Assembly (NCBI GenBank): GCA_050949865.1
Contig: JBMNGN010000004.1
Location: 434,001-498,000 of the forward strand
DNA from: JBMNGN01 sp050949865
Lineage (GTDB): Bacteria > Bacillota > Syntrophomonadia > Syntrophomonadales > Syntrophomonadaceae
Direction of reading: 5' to 3'
DNA length: 64,000 nt
A model generated the notes under the pieces. It worked only from the letters and a program-made list of their open reading frames with translations. It did no database searches and was not told where the DNA came from. The translations under genes were made by a program, and so were the position numbers. Below, piece after piece: positions 1 through 8,172 of the stretch (within the stretch, counting starts at the first letter, position 1; every line of letters begins with the position of its first letter).

Positions 1-147
1 GTTAGCAGGGATTACAATATTCCGGTGCTTACCCTGTTTATTGATGAACAGACTGGCAAAGCCGGGATTCAGACCCGGCTGGAGGCTTTTGTCGACTTAC
101 TGGAAAAACGCAGAGCTTTAAAAAAAGGTGAGAGGTTGTCAATATGA
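1..147 (+). CDS. DUF2229 / CoA-dehydratase D-component-like protein, C-terminal fragment
   Basis: The open frame enters from the left edge and ends at a TGA overlapping the next start by four bases (ATGA). The 48 visible residues contain DEQTGKAG and TRLEAFVDLL, the C-terminal signature of the DUF2229 family related to 2-hydroxyglutaryl-CoA dehydratase subunits, which bind iron-sulfur clusters. Overlap with the downstream activase suggests translational coupling and a two-component system in which the activase drives electrons into this protein. The substrate cannot be told from the fragment. A double-cubane-cluster protein is the alternative. Confidence 0.7.
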   Translation, partial: VSRDYNIPVLTLFIDEQTGKAGIQTRLEAFVDLLEKRRALKKGERLSI

Positions 148-1097
148 TAAAGGGATACTTAGGGGTTGATGTAGGATCGGTCAGTACCAACCTGGCAATA
201 ACTGATGAAAAGGGCGAAGTTTTAATAAGCAAATATTTAAGAACTAATGGCAAACCTATTGAAGTGGTCCAGGAGGGATTATATCAATTAGGGAAAGAAG
301 CAGGCAATGAGATATCTATAAATGGTTGCGGGGTCACAGGAAGCGCCAGATATCTCATCAGCTTGATTACCGGGGCTGATGTAGTAAAAAACGAAATAAC
401 CGCCCATGCGGTGGCTTCATCCAATATCGTAAAAGGGGTTCAAACCATTATAGAAATCGGCGGTCAAGACTCCAAAATAATAATCTTAAGGCATGGAGTA
501 GTTATAGACTTCGCCATGAATACCGTATGTGCTGCCGGTACCGGGTCATTCCTGGACCAACAGTCAACCAGGCTTTGTATTCCTATAGAGGATTTCGGGG
601 AGATTGCCTTGAAATCTAAGAATCCAGTGAGGATAGCAGGGAGATGTGCGGTTTTTGCTGAATCAGATATGATACATAAACAACAGCTTGGCTACAACAT
701 GGAAGATATAGTTGCTGGCCTTTGCGAAGCCCTGGTCAGGAATTACATGAATAATGTAGGCAAGGGAAAAGAGATTTTACCGCCCATAATGTTTCAGGGC
801 GGAGTAGCTGCCAATAAAGGGCTGGTGCAAGCTTTTAATAATTACCTTAAACAGGAAGTTATAGTTCCTTCCCAATATGGTATTATGGGAGCAATTGGGG
901 CTGCGTTATTGGCCCAGTCTACTACGAGCCGAACAGGAAAAACCCGTTTTAAAGGGTTTAATATTCAAGAGATTGCTTTTAAAACCACCAGTTTCGAGTG
1001 TCAAGGGTGTTCCAACGCCTGCGAAATTGTCCAGTTTTTTGAAAATGAGGAACTGGTAGCCCGATGGGGAGACAGATGTGGCAAATGGGAATTATAG
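144..1097 (+). CDS. CoA-dehydratase activase (BadF/BcrA/HgdC-type ASKHA ATPase)
   Basis: 317 residues. The N-terminus has the ASKHA phosphate loop (GVDVGSVSTN). Two cysteines in NTVCAAGTG and GRCAVF match the ligands that in HgdC hold one [4Fe-4S] cluster at the dimer interface. Such activases hydrolyse ATP to push low-potential electrons into a 2-hydroxyacyl-CoA dehydratase or related double-cubane protein. An extra C-terminal segment carries four more cysteines (CQGC, C, C), more than minimal HgdC. It overlaps the DUF2229 gene by 4 bp, so that protein is the likely partner. The physiological reaction is unknown. Confidence 0.85.
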   Translation: MIKGYLGVDVGSVSTNLAITDEKGEVLISKYLRTNGKPIEVVQEGLYQLGKEAGNEISINGCGVTGSARYLISLITGADVVKNEITAHAVASSNIVKGVQTIIEIGGQDSKIIILRHGVVIDFAMNTVCAAGTGSFLDQQSTRLCIPIEDFGEIALKSKNPVRIAGRCAVFAESDMIHKQQLGYNMEDIVAGLCEALVRNYMNNVGKGKEILPPIMFQGGVAANKGLVQAFNNYLKQEVIVPSQYGIMGAIGAALLAQSTTSRTGKTRFKGFNIQEIAFKTTSFECQGCSNACEIVQFFENEELVARWGDRCGKWEL

Positions 1098-1158
1098 GCA
1101 ATGTAAGCAATTAAATTTTCACGACAAGGCCGTGAAAAAAATATAGGGAGGGTAATAA

Positions 1159-2352
1159 ATGAAGAGGAAAAAAAGTCTATTAATTATGGTGCTGATGTTG
1201 TTTATGGTGTCTGTAGTTATCGGTTGCGGTGGCTCGGATACCGGCGGCGATGATGGGGCTGATAATGGGGCTGCTCCAGAGTTTATTCCGGTAGGAATAA
1301 ATGTTGAGCTGTCTGGTGATGTTGCCAGTTACGGAACTAACGCCAGAGATGGAGCTCTTTTGGCTATTGAGCAGATAAATGCGGTTGGTGGGGTATTAGG
1401 CAAAGAGCTTAAACCAATTGTGAAGGATTGCCAATCCAAGGCAGATGAAGCTATGAATACCAGTTCAGCCCTGGTCGGGGAGAAGATTGTTGCTCAAATA
1501 GGCCCCTTGGTCAGTGGTAACGTTGCCGGCAGCACACCTATCATGATGGATAATCAGATACCCCTTATTGCTCCGGCAGCCACTGCAGTTAATGTTACAG
1601 TAGATGAAAAAACTGGCGAAACACTGGACTATATTTTCAGGGTCTGTTTTATCGACCCATTCCAGGGAACCTTGATGGCCCAGTTTGCCGCAGATGAACT
1701 GGGAGCTAAAACGGCTGCTATCTATAAGGATACATCCAGCGATTATGCCAAAGGACTGGCTGATTATTTCAAGAAAACCTTTGAGGAAAAAGGCGGAACC
1801 ATTGTAGCCGAAGAAGGGTTTGTAAAAAATGACCGAGATTTCAGGCCTACCTTAACTAAGATAAGAGGTAAAAATCCTGATTTTATATATGTCCCGGGAT
1901 ATTATCAGGAAGTTGCTCCATTAATCAAGCAGGCGCGTGAACTCGGTATTGCAACCGCCATAGGCGGGGGAGACGGCTGGGATTCGCCGGATATGGTTGA
2001 GGTAGCTGGTGCTGAAAAATTGAACAATACTTACTTCACCAATCATTATTCATCAGAAGATACTGATCCCAAAGTGGTCAGCTTTGTGGAAGCCTATAAT
2101 GAAAAATATGGCAAAGATCCCGATGCATTCGGTGCTTTAGGCTATGATTCTGTACAAATCCTGGTAGAGGCTATCAAGAATGCCGGAGAAGCCGATCCGG
2201 TGAAAGTAAAGGATGCTCTATCTGAGATCAAAGACTTCGAAGGAGTTACAGGAAAAATGACTATAGATGACCAGCATAACCCGGTTAAGGCAGGAGTCAT
2301 AATTGAGTTTAAAGATGGCAAACAGGTAATGAGAACCCGCATTCAACCGTAA
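1159..2352 (+). CDS. livJ: Branched-chain amino-acid ABC transporter, substrate-binding lipoprotein
   Basis: 397 residues, preceded by an SD (aggGAGGgt). A lysine-rich start, a hydrophobic stretch and the lipobox VVIGC (Cys23) mark a lipoprotein signal peptide. The mature part is a type I periplasmic-binding fold of the Leu/Ile/Val family (PVGINVELSGDVASYG near residue 45; NARDGALLAIEQIN). It should capture branched-chain or similar amino acids outside the membrane and deliver them to LivHM. First gene of livJHMGF; a strong hairpin separates it from livH. The exact ligand cannot be read from sequence. Confidence 0.9.
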   Translation: MKRKKSLLIMVLMLFMVSVVIGCGGSDTGGDDGADNGAAPEFIPVGINVELSGDVASYGTNARDGALLAIEQINAVGGVLGKELKPIVKDCQSKADEAMNTSSALVGEKIVAQIGPLVSGNVAGSTPIMMDNQIPLIAPAATAVNVTVDEKTGETLDYIFRVCFIDPFQGTLMAQFAADELGAKTAAIYKDTSSDYAKGLADYFKKTFEEKGGTIVAEEGFVKNDRDFRPTLTKIRGKNPDFIYVPGYYQEVAPLIKQARELGIATAIGGGDGWDSPDMVEVAGAEKLNNTYFTNHYSSEDTDPKVVSFVEAYNEKYGKDPDAFGALGYDSVQILVEAIKNAGEADPVKVKDALSEIKDFEGVTGKMTIDDQHNPVKAGVIIEFKDGKQVMRTRIQP

Positions 2353-2362
2353 TAAAACTAAA

Positions 2363-2398
2363 ATCAAGGCCAGGAGATCTCTCTCTCCTGGCCTTGAT
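2363..2398 (+). promoter_or_regulatory. Long stem-loop between livJ and livH
   Basis: A perfect 15-bp inverted repeat (arms 2363-2377 and 2384-2398) with a 6-nt loop, without a downstream T-tract. It lies between the binding-protein stop and the permease start. Such hairpins typically stabilise the upstream mRNA or reduce read-through, giving more binding protein than permease. The function is inferred. Confidence 0.65.
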
Positions 2399-2417
2399 AA
2401 TGAAGGAAGTGGCAACA

Positions 2418-3299
2418 TTGCTTGATTTTATACAGCAAATAGTGAATGGGCTGTCACTTGGGGCTATATATGCCTTAATAGCCCTTGGCTATACCATGGT
2501 GTATGGAATTATTAAGCTGATCAATTTTGCGCATGGCGATATAATGATGGTAGGAGCTTATGTTGGGTTCTTCTCGATTTCGATTTTGGGTACCAACATT
2601 GTTATGGCTATGGTGTTTGCTATGGTGGCGTGTGCGATTATCGGAGTGCTGATAGAAAAAATTGCCTACAAGCCATTGCGCAACTCCACCCGGATTGCGG
2701 CTCTGATTACCGCTATTGGGGTTTCCTTGTTTCTTGAGTATACGACGATTTTTCTTTTAAGTCCCCAACAAAGAATATTTCCGCATGATGCTTTTCCAGT
2801 ACATGATTACAATATTTTTGGGTTGGTTTTGTCCAACAAGGATATATTTATATTCATATCAGCGGTTTTGTTGATGGTATTGTTGCAGTTTATTATTAAA
2901 AAAACCAAGACGGGCAAAGCTATGCAGGCGGTGTCCTTGGACAAGGAAGCGGCCATGCTTATGGGTATAAATGTCAATCAGATAATATCGGTGACTTTTG
3001 CTATTGGCTCATCACTGGCAGCCGCTGCAGGGGTCATGGTAGGAATTTTCTACAATACCATAAACCCCTTAATGGGAATTGTACCTGGACTAAAGGCGTT
3101 TGTTGCTGCAGTCCTGGGCGGAATTGGTATTGTACCGGGAGCAATGGTAGGTGGTTTTCTGATAGGGATCCTGGAAACAATGATTAGCGGCTATGGAAGC
3201 AGCCTTTACCGGGATGCAGTGGTTTTTGGAGTACTGATTATTATTTTGATTATAAAACCCACGGGTATATTCGGCGAAGATTCAGGGGAAAAAGTGTAG
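2418..3299 (+). CDS. livH: Branched-chain amino-acid ABC transporter permease LivH
   Basis: About 293 residues from a TTG at 2418, chosen because AAGGAAG lies 8 bases upstream and the protein then begins MLDFIQQIVNGLSLG as family members do. In-frame ATG 2400 and TTG 2394 lie next to or inside the hairpin and have no SD. It is strongly hydrophobic with several membrane spans. The signature GYTMVYGIIKLINFAHGD lies near the N-terminus and the permease coupling region (ALDKEAAMLMGIN-like) near the middle. Forms the membrane channel with LivM. Confidence 0.9.
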   Translation: MLDFIQQIVNGLSLGAIYALIALGYTMVYGIIKLINFAHGDIMMVGAYVGFFSISILGTNIVMAMVFAMVACAIIGVLIEKIAYKPLRNSTRIAALITAIGVSLFLEYTTIFLLSPQQRIFPHDAFPVHDYNIFGLVLSNKDIFIFISAVLLMVLLQFIIKKTKTGKAMQAVSLDKEAAMLMGINVNQIISVTFAIGSSLAAAAGVMVGIFYNTINPLMGIVPGLKAFVAAVLGGIGIVPGAMVGGFLIGILETMISGYGSSLYRDAVVFGVLIIILIIKPTGIFGEDSGEKV

Positions 3300-3310
3300 G
3301 TGATAGTTAA

Positions 3311-4273
3311 ATGCAGTTATTATCCGAAAGAGGACTCCGGTTTGTATATCAAGTGGCAGTATTAATTGTAATCTTTACCGTGGTTCAGTATTTGATTACG
3401 GTCGGTATGCTTAATCAGTACTATCAGATTAACCTAACCTCCATGTGTATAAACATTATCCTGGCGGTTAGCCTAAATCTAATTAACGGATTCACCGGGC
3501 AGCTTTCCCTTGGCCACGCTGGGTTCATGGCAGTGGGGGCCTATGTATCAGTAATTTTTACTAATAAGTTGGGAATGCCTTTTATCGTTGGGATTGCTTT
3601 TGCCTGTTTGGCAGCCGCCATGGCTGGCTTTATTATTGGGGTACCTACTCTCAGGCTGCGGGGAGATTATTTAGCCATAGCCACCCTGGGGTTCGGAGAA
3701 ATTATTAGAGTAGTCCTGCAAAACCTGGAATACCTGGGAGGCCCGGCCGGAATTGTAGGTATATCCCGGATCACCAGTTGGGCATGGTTATTTGGCGCAA
3801 CCGTATTAACCATAGTCGTTATACAGAATATAATTAATTCCACTTACGGGCGAGCGATAATATCCATACGGGAGGATGAAATCGCCTCTGAGCTGATGGG
3901 GATTAATACTACCTTTTATAAAGTACTGGTATTTGCAATAGGGGCTGCTTTTGCCGGGCTGGCAGGAGCGTTATATGCCCATTATTTTTACATTATAAAA
4001 CCCGAGACCTTTAGTTTTCTTAAATCTTTTGACATACTGGTTATGGTGGTTTTGGGTGGATTGGGGAGCACGACCGGGGCTGTGATTGCGGCTGTATCAA
4101 TTACAATTTTAACCGCTGCCCTGCAGTCCTTTCCGGCTGTACGGATGATTCTTTATGCCTTGATATTGATTCTAGTAATGATTTATCGGCCCCAGGGTTT
4201 GATGGGCAATAGAGAATTTGGCTGGAAAAATCTTAGAATCCGGGGTGGAAAAAATGTCAATTCTTCAAATTAG
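3311..4273 (+). CDS. livM: Branched-chain amino-acid ABC transporter permease LivM
   Basis: 320 residues, multiple membrane helices. Family motifs include SLNLINGFTGQLSLGHAGFM near residue 55 and IREDEIASELMGIN in the cytoplasmic coupling loop. It starts 11 bp after livH and its end overlaps livG by 20 bp, so the two are co-translated. Second membrane subunit of the LivHM channel. Confidence 0.92.
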   Translation: MQLLSERGLRFVYQVAVLIVIFTVVQYLITVGMLNQYYQINLTSMCINIILAVSLNLINGFTGQLSLGHAGFMAVGAYVSVIFTNKLGMPFIVGIAFACLAAAMAGFIIGVPTLRLRGDYLAIATLGFGEIIRVVLQNLEYLGGPAGIVGISRITSWAWLFGATVLTIVVIQNIINSTYGRAIISIREDEIASELMGINTTFYKVLVFAIGAAFAGLAGALYAHYFYIIKPETFSFLKSFDILVMVVLGGLGSTTGAVIAAVSITILTAALQSFPAVRMILYALILILVMIYRPQGLMGNREFGWKNLRIRGGKNVNSSN

Positions 4274-5021
4274 CAATTTAAATAAAAATTTCGGGGGATT
4301 AACTGCGGTATTAAATCTTAACCTGCATGTTGAGTCAAACGAACTGGTAGGTCTAATCGGTCCAAATGGAGCAGGGAAAACCACAATATTCAACCTGCTT
4401 ACCGGAGTATACAAGCCGGATGGGGGAGAGATTTTTTTTCAGGGTCAGAAAATAAGCGGGTTACCACCCTATGTTATATGCCAGAAAGGTATTTCCCGAA
4501 CCTTTCAAAACATACGATTGTTTAATGACATGACGGTTCTGGACAATGTTAGGATTGCCCTGCATAAAAGTGTCCCCTATAGCCTGGGGGCGGCGGTATT
4601 CAGAGGAAGCGCCTATTATAAAGGGGAAAAGAGCATTGAAGCTCAGGCAACAGAGTGCTTGAAGATATTTAAGTTAGACCATAAAAAAGACGAGATTGCC
4701 TGCAATTTGCCCTATGGAGAGCAAAGAAGGCTGGAGATTGCTAGGGCCCTGGCAGGTAACCCGGTATTGCTGATTTTAGATGAACCGGCTGCGGGGATGA
4801 ATCCTAATGAAACACAAGACCTTATGAAGTTAATAAGGTGGATTAGGCAGCAGTTCAATCTAACCATATTGCTAATAGAGCACGATATGTCCCTAGTTAT
4901 GGGAGTATGTGAAAGGATTTATGTTTTGGATTACGGGCAGGTAATAGCAGAAGGGAAACCGGAAGAGATTCGAGCGGATAAAAGGGTTATTGAAGCCTAT
5001 CTCGGAGAGGAGGTTAAATAG
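4254..5021 (+). CDS. livG: Branched-chain amino-acid ABC transporter ATPase LivG
   Basis: 255 residues from ATG 4254, with a GGGGTGG ribosome site; a longer in-frame start at 4218 lies deep inside livM and is not preferred. Walker A GPNGAGKTT, a modified signature (LPYGEQRRLEIARAL) and Walker B LLILDEPAAGMNP are all present, followed by the switch histidine in IEHDMS. The long insertion after FQNIRLF is typical of LivG. One of the two nucleotide-binding subunits that power LivHM. Confidence 0.93.
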   Translation: MSILQISNLNKNFGGLTAVLNLNLHVESNELVGLIGPNGAGKTTIFNLLTGVYKPDGGEIFFQGQKISGLPPYVICQKGISRTFQNIRLFNDMTVLDNVRIALHKSVPYSLGAAVFRGSAYYKGEKSIEAQATECLKIFKLDHKKDEIACNLPYGEQRRLEIARALAGNPVLLILDEPAAGMNPNETQDLMKLIRWIRQQFNLTILLIEHDMSLVMGVCERIYVLDYGQVIAEGKPEEIRADKRVIEAYLGEEVK

Positions 5022-5726
5022 TTGCTGAAGGTAAAAAATATAGATGTTTATTATGGAGCTATTCATGCGCTCAAGCAGCTTTCCCTCGAGATAGAGCAGG
5101 GAAGTATAGTAACCCTCATTGGGGCTAACGGTGCGGGAAAGACTACCACATTAAAAACCATTTCCGGACTTCTTCGGCCTAAGAGAGGAGAAGTAATTTT
5201 TAAAGGAGAAGAAATATCCAAACTTCCGCCGGAAAAGGTGGTTGAAAAGGGTATATCCCAGGTCCCCGAAGGGAGAAGAGTCTTTTCATCTTTAACGGTA
5301 CTGGAAAATCTGGAATTGGGAGCATACCTGCGGAAAGATAAAAAGGGTATAGCCGAAGACATGGAAAATGTATTCTTTCGATTTCCCCGGTTAAAAGAGA
5401 GAAGAAAGCAACTGGCCGGTACTCTAAGCGGTGGAGAGCAGCAGATGTTGGCTATTGGCCGAGCCCTTATGGCCAGGCCCGAATTACTTCTAATGGACGA
5501 GCCTTCGATGGGATTGGCGCCACTCCTGGTAAAAGAGATATTTGAAATTATTAAGGACATTAATAAAAAGGGAACGACTATTCTATTGGTAGAGCAGAAC
5601 GCGAATATCGCCTTATCAATTGCCGATAAGGCTTATGTACTTGAAACAGGGGAAATAGCGCTGCAAGGACCGGCAAGGGAACTGATCAATAGCGAAAAAG
5701 TAAAACAGGCTTACCTGGGAGGGTAA
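5022..5726 (+). CDS. livF: Branched-chain amino-acid ABC transporter ATPase LivF
   Basis: 234 residues starting at a TTG directly after the livG stop, with the SD GAGAGGAGG in the end of livG. Walker A GANGAGKTT, signature LSGGEQQML, Walker B LLLMDEPSMGLAP and the LivF hallmark VPEGRRVF are all present. Second ATPase of the transporter. Its abutment to livG implies coupled translation at equal stoichiometry. Confidence 0.93.
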   Translation: MLKVKNIDVYYGAIHALKQLSLEIEQGSIVTLIGANGAGKTTTLKTISGLLRPKRGEVIFKGEEISKLPPEKVVEKGISQVPEGRRVFSSLTVLENLELGAYLRKDKKGIAEDMENVFFRFPRLKERRKQLAGTLSGGEQQMLAIGRALMARPELLLMDEPSMGLAPLLVKEIFEIIKDINKKGTTILLVEQNANIALSIADKAYVLETGEIALQGPARELINSEKVKQAYLGG

Positions 5727-5749
5727 GTTCGTAAGGAGGCAATGCGTCA

Positions 5750-6427
5750 ATGAAGGTAAAAGATCGGATGACCAGCAATGTCAAAACCGTAGACTATGAG
5801 GCAAATATTACTACCGCGTTTAGTTTAATGAAGGAGAACAACATTCGCCGATTACCGGTAATGGATAAGGGCAAGGTTGTGAATATAATTACTCTTAGCG
5901 ATTTAAACCAGGTCACTCCCTCACTGGCGACTACCTTGAGTGTTTACGAACTAAATTATCTGTTAGCCAAGACTAAAATAAAGGATGTTTTGCCTAAAAG
6001 GCGCAAACTGTTAACCATAGGCCCAGAGGACTACATTGAAACCGCAGCCAGAATAATGCGGGAGAATACGGTTAGTGGATTACCTGTAGTAGATGACTTC
6101 GGCAATCTGGTGGGGATCATAACTGAAACCGATATTTTTGATGCACTTATACACATCCTGGGGGTATACCAGCCCCATAGCCGGATAGATTTTTATACGG
6201 AAGATCGGCCGGGAGGCCTGCATCAAATTGCGGGGTTAATCTCGGCGAAGGGAATAAACATATTAAATATAGTAGCCTATTATGACCCGAAGAAGGGTAA
6301 GTATAAGATTATTCTAAGGCTTGCATCCCTGGAGTGCACTGCTTTAGTTGAGGAACTCAAACAGCATGGATATGAGATTGAGTCGGTAGCAATTAAAGAA
6401 ATCAGCGAAGAACCGATATTTCTGTAA
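5750..6427 (+). CDS. CBS-pair and ACT domain protein (AcuB-like)
   Basis: 225 residues. CBS repeats lie at about 7-60 (MKENNIRRLPVMD) and 78-135 (NTVSGLPVVDDFGNLVGIITETD). An ACT domain lies at about 145-215 (FYTEDRPGGLHQIAGLISAKG). CBS pairs bind adenine nucleotides and ACT domains usually bind amino acids, so it may sense both. It sits 23 bp behind livF with its own good SD (AAGGAGG) and before the operon terminator, so it probably belongs to the liv transcript. Its output is unknown; similarity to AcuB does not prove a role in acetoin use. Confidence 0.8.
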   Translation: MKVKDRMTSNVKTVDYEANITTAFSLMKENNIRRLPVMDKGKVVNIITLSDLNQVTPSLATTLSVYELNYLLAKTKIKDVLPKRRKLLTIGPEDYIETAARIMRENTVSGLPVVDDFGNLVGIITETDIFDALIHILGVYQPHSRIDFYTEDRPGGLHQIAGLISAKGINILNIVAYYDPKKGKYKIILRLASLECTALVEELKQHGYEIESVAIKEISEEPIFL

Positions 6428-6514
6428 TAATAAGCTTTTTTCTTTTGTCATATAGTGTAATTATTTCCCGGGAAATAATTTAATAAGTCAAAAAATAAAT
6501 AAATTGTGGTTATC

Positions 6515-6547
6515 AAAGCACTTTGGGCCTCGACAAAGTGCTTTATT
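6515..6547 (+). terminator. Rho-independent terminator of the liv operon
   Basis: An 11-bp perfect stem (arms 6515-6525 and 6534-6544) with an 8-nt loop whose right arm ends in TTT followed by ATT. It lies 90 bp after the last gene of the liv transcript. Confidence 0.75.
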
Positions 6548-7161
6548 AGTACAAAGTTAAATTACCTGTAAGGTATGGCAACTAAAAACGTAAATTATAA
6601 TAAGCCACTGCCTAAATTTATCATGTTTAGGAAATATCACCTTAACCCCCAGGTTATATATTTAATCGCCGCATATATTTTTAGGGCTATGTAAGTAAAT
6701 GGTTATCCTAAGAGGCAAGAGTCAGGGTTAGTTTTGGATACTAGAGTAAGTATCAAGAAAGATTCAGTATTTAGAAAGTGAGATTAACTAAAATGTTATT
6801 AAACCGGATAAATTTAATTATGCTGTTACTGATTATAATTTTGGGCGCCTATAATATATGGGCATAGGATTTCCTAATATCCAGGCAATACATAACATTA
6901 TTTTTACATATGGGTAACTTATAAACTTAATTGAAACGGCACAAAATTTGGCCGGATAATGCCAGCTTTATGTTGCCTAGGTTTCTTTTACCTTCAAACT
7001 TTAATATTCCCGCTAAAACAGAACAGGAGAATAAGGCATGAGAAGGAGGCCGGATTTTAAAACCGCAACCAGGTTTTTAGATTAAACCAAAGAGCCCGGT
7101 ATTAATACCTTCTTGGCCAAAAGAAGGGTTACACTGAAAAAAACTACAAGGGAACTATCGT
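6548..7161. other. About 600-bp AT-rich intergenic stretch with no recognised gene
   Basis: No open frame here resembles a known family on either strand, and no tRNA or riboswitch pattern was seen. A weak inverted repeat around 7108-7130 and one possible hydrophobic micro-ORF (6793-6867) are the only structures noted. It could hold a decayed gene or an unrecognised small RNA. Confidence 0.5.
6793..6867 (+). CDS. Possible 24-residue hydrophobic membrane peptide
   Basis: ATG to TAG, 24 codons. A short polar start (MLLNRIN) is followed by an unbroken hydrophobic stretch (LIMLLLIIILGAYNIWA) long enough for one membrane span. The upstream AAAGTGAG is only a weak ribosome site. No family recognised; AT-rich spacer can give such frames by chance. 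Confidence 0.2.
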   Translation: MLLNRINLIMLLLIIILGAYNIWA

Positions 7162-7593
7162 TCATAATAATCTATTAAGCTTATCTATCGAGCTCCTATC
7201 CTTGTGAAGTATCTCACCTGCTAAATCCCTAGATTTACTATCAAGGGTTCCTCTCAGGACCTTTTCTGCCATATTTACACCTCGGGTCTCACCTTCCACT
7301 GCTTTTTTTATAATTTCAGCAGCATCAATCTTTTTGCCCAAATCTAAGCTGAGCTTCATATCAGCCATTTTGCCTTTCATGCCAAGGTTCTCTTGCGGAT
7401 GTCCACCTATATCCTGGATATAACTGGCTAAGGTATCGATATTTTGCCTATGCTGCTTTTGGATCTCCTGAAAAGCTTTTTTTATATTCTCATCTTTTAC
7501 CTTGGAAATAAACATATTAAAACTCTCTACTGCCATGTACTCTCCTTGTAGAAGTTGATTGAGAGATTCTATGGTTTCATTTTTATCTGTCAT
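7162..7593 (-). CDS. Ferritin-like DUF2383-type four-helix protein
   Basis: 143 residues from an ATG whose upstream GAAGGAGG is a clear SD; a longer frame running back into the tRNA-Sec gene is an artefact. The helical sequence has ferritin-like spacing (LLQGEYMAVESF, QKQHRQNID, VEGETRGVNMAEKVL). Relatives are small spore- or stress-associated proteins of uncertain function; metal binding is possible but unproven. The gene stands alone next to tRNA-Sec. Confidence 0.65.
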   Translation of the reverse strand: MTDKNETIESLNQLLQGEYMAVESFNMFISKVKDENIKKAFQEIQKQHRQNIDTLASYIQDIGGHPQENLGMKGKMADMKLSLDLGKKIDAAEIIKKAVEGETRGVNMAEKVLRGTLDSKSRDLAGEILHKDRSSIDKLNRLL

Positions 7594-7780
7594 TCTTTTG
7601 CCTCCTTCATGATAATTATCTTTCCCATCTTTCCAGAGACAAATGCAACTTATACTTTTGAGAGGATTTTTTAAATGTAAATCTCCCTGTCCTGCAAAAG
7701 TAGTTGAAAAATTACTCCGAAACAAACATGTGTTTGCATACAAAAAAGCAGTCCGTAAACTGCTTAAAACCCGCAATGTT

Positions 7781-7879
7781 TGGCGGAAGCGTGTGAGAAT
7801 CGAACTCACCCGCCGTGGGATCGCCACGGCGCAGACTGGATTTGAAGTCCAGGCGATCCACCAGGACCGATCCGCTTCC
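7781..7879 (-). tRNA. selC: tRNA-Sec (anticodon TCA)
   Basis: On the minus strand the acceptor arms GGAAGCG and CGCTTCC pair, G is the discriminator and CCA is encoded (7781-7783). The anticodon loop CTTCAAA carries TCA, which reads UGA. The long D stem, the long variable arm (built on GCCGTGGCGATCCCACGGC) and the ~99-nt size are diagnostic of bacterial selenocysteine tRNA. It fits with the UGA-containing selD 3.6 kb downstream. Confidence 0.95.
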
Positions 7880-7975
7880 TTAAAAATTATTCTGCGTTTA
7901 TGAGTATATAATCGATTTAATTAAATGTCAAATAAACTAGATGTCAGGGTCTATGTCAAGATATTTTGGGGAAAA

Positions 7976-8161
7976 CTATTTATTTTCCCCCGGAAGTTTT
8001 TGCTTGTCGCTGCGTGGCAAACGCCCTGAATTTTTTAAGCTCTCGCGCAGGATAAATTCAATATGGGCATTTACACTGCGATATTCATCTGCTGCCCAAC
8101 GTTCAAGGGCATCGTAAAGTGAATAATCAATCCGCAGTAAAAACTTTTTTTTCTTCGTCAT
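7976..8161 (-). CDS. Arc-type ribbon-helix-helix DNA-binding protein
   Basis: 61 residues from an ATG with a GAGG ribosome site. MTKKKKFLLRIDYSLYDALERWAADEYRSVNAHIEFILRE matches the Arc/MetJ ribbon-helix-helix fold: basic strand, then two helices with the turn at RSVN. It follows the SPFH gene by 11 bp on the same strand and is probably co-transcribed. It may autoregulate the pair. An antitoxin role is possible, but the partner is not a toxin-like protein. Confidence 0.75.
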   Translation of the reverse strand: MTKKKKFLLRIDYSLYDALERWAADEYRSVNAHIEFILRESLKNSGRLPRSDKQKLPGENK

Positions 8162-8172
8162 AGATATTCGCC

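Noticed and set aside
1116..1138. Hairpin TTTTCACG/CGTGAAAA between the activase and livJ as a terminator
   Set aside because: The plus-strand stem is followed by A, not T; it does not fit a terminator for the activase gene. It could only act on the opposite strand, where no gene ends.
7594..7827. N-terminal extension of the ferritin-like protein
   Set aside because: It runs back into tRNA-Sec; the ATG at 7593 has a clear SD.
7643..7903. 86-codon plus-strand frame
   Set aside because: It lies across the tRNA-Sec gene on the opposite strand and the start of the ferritin-like gene; no family match.
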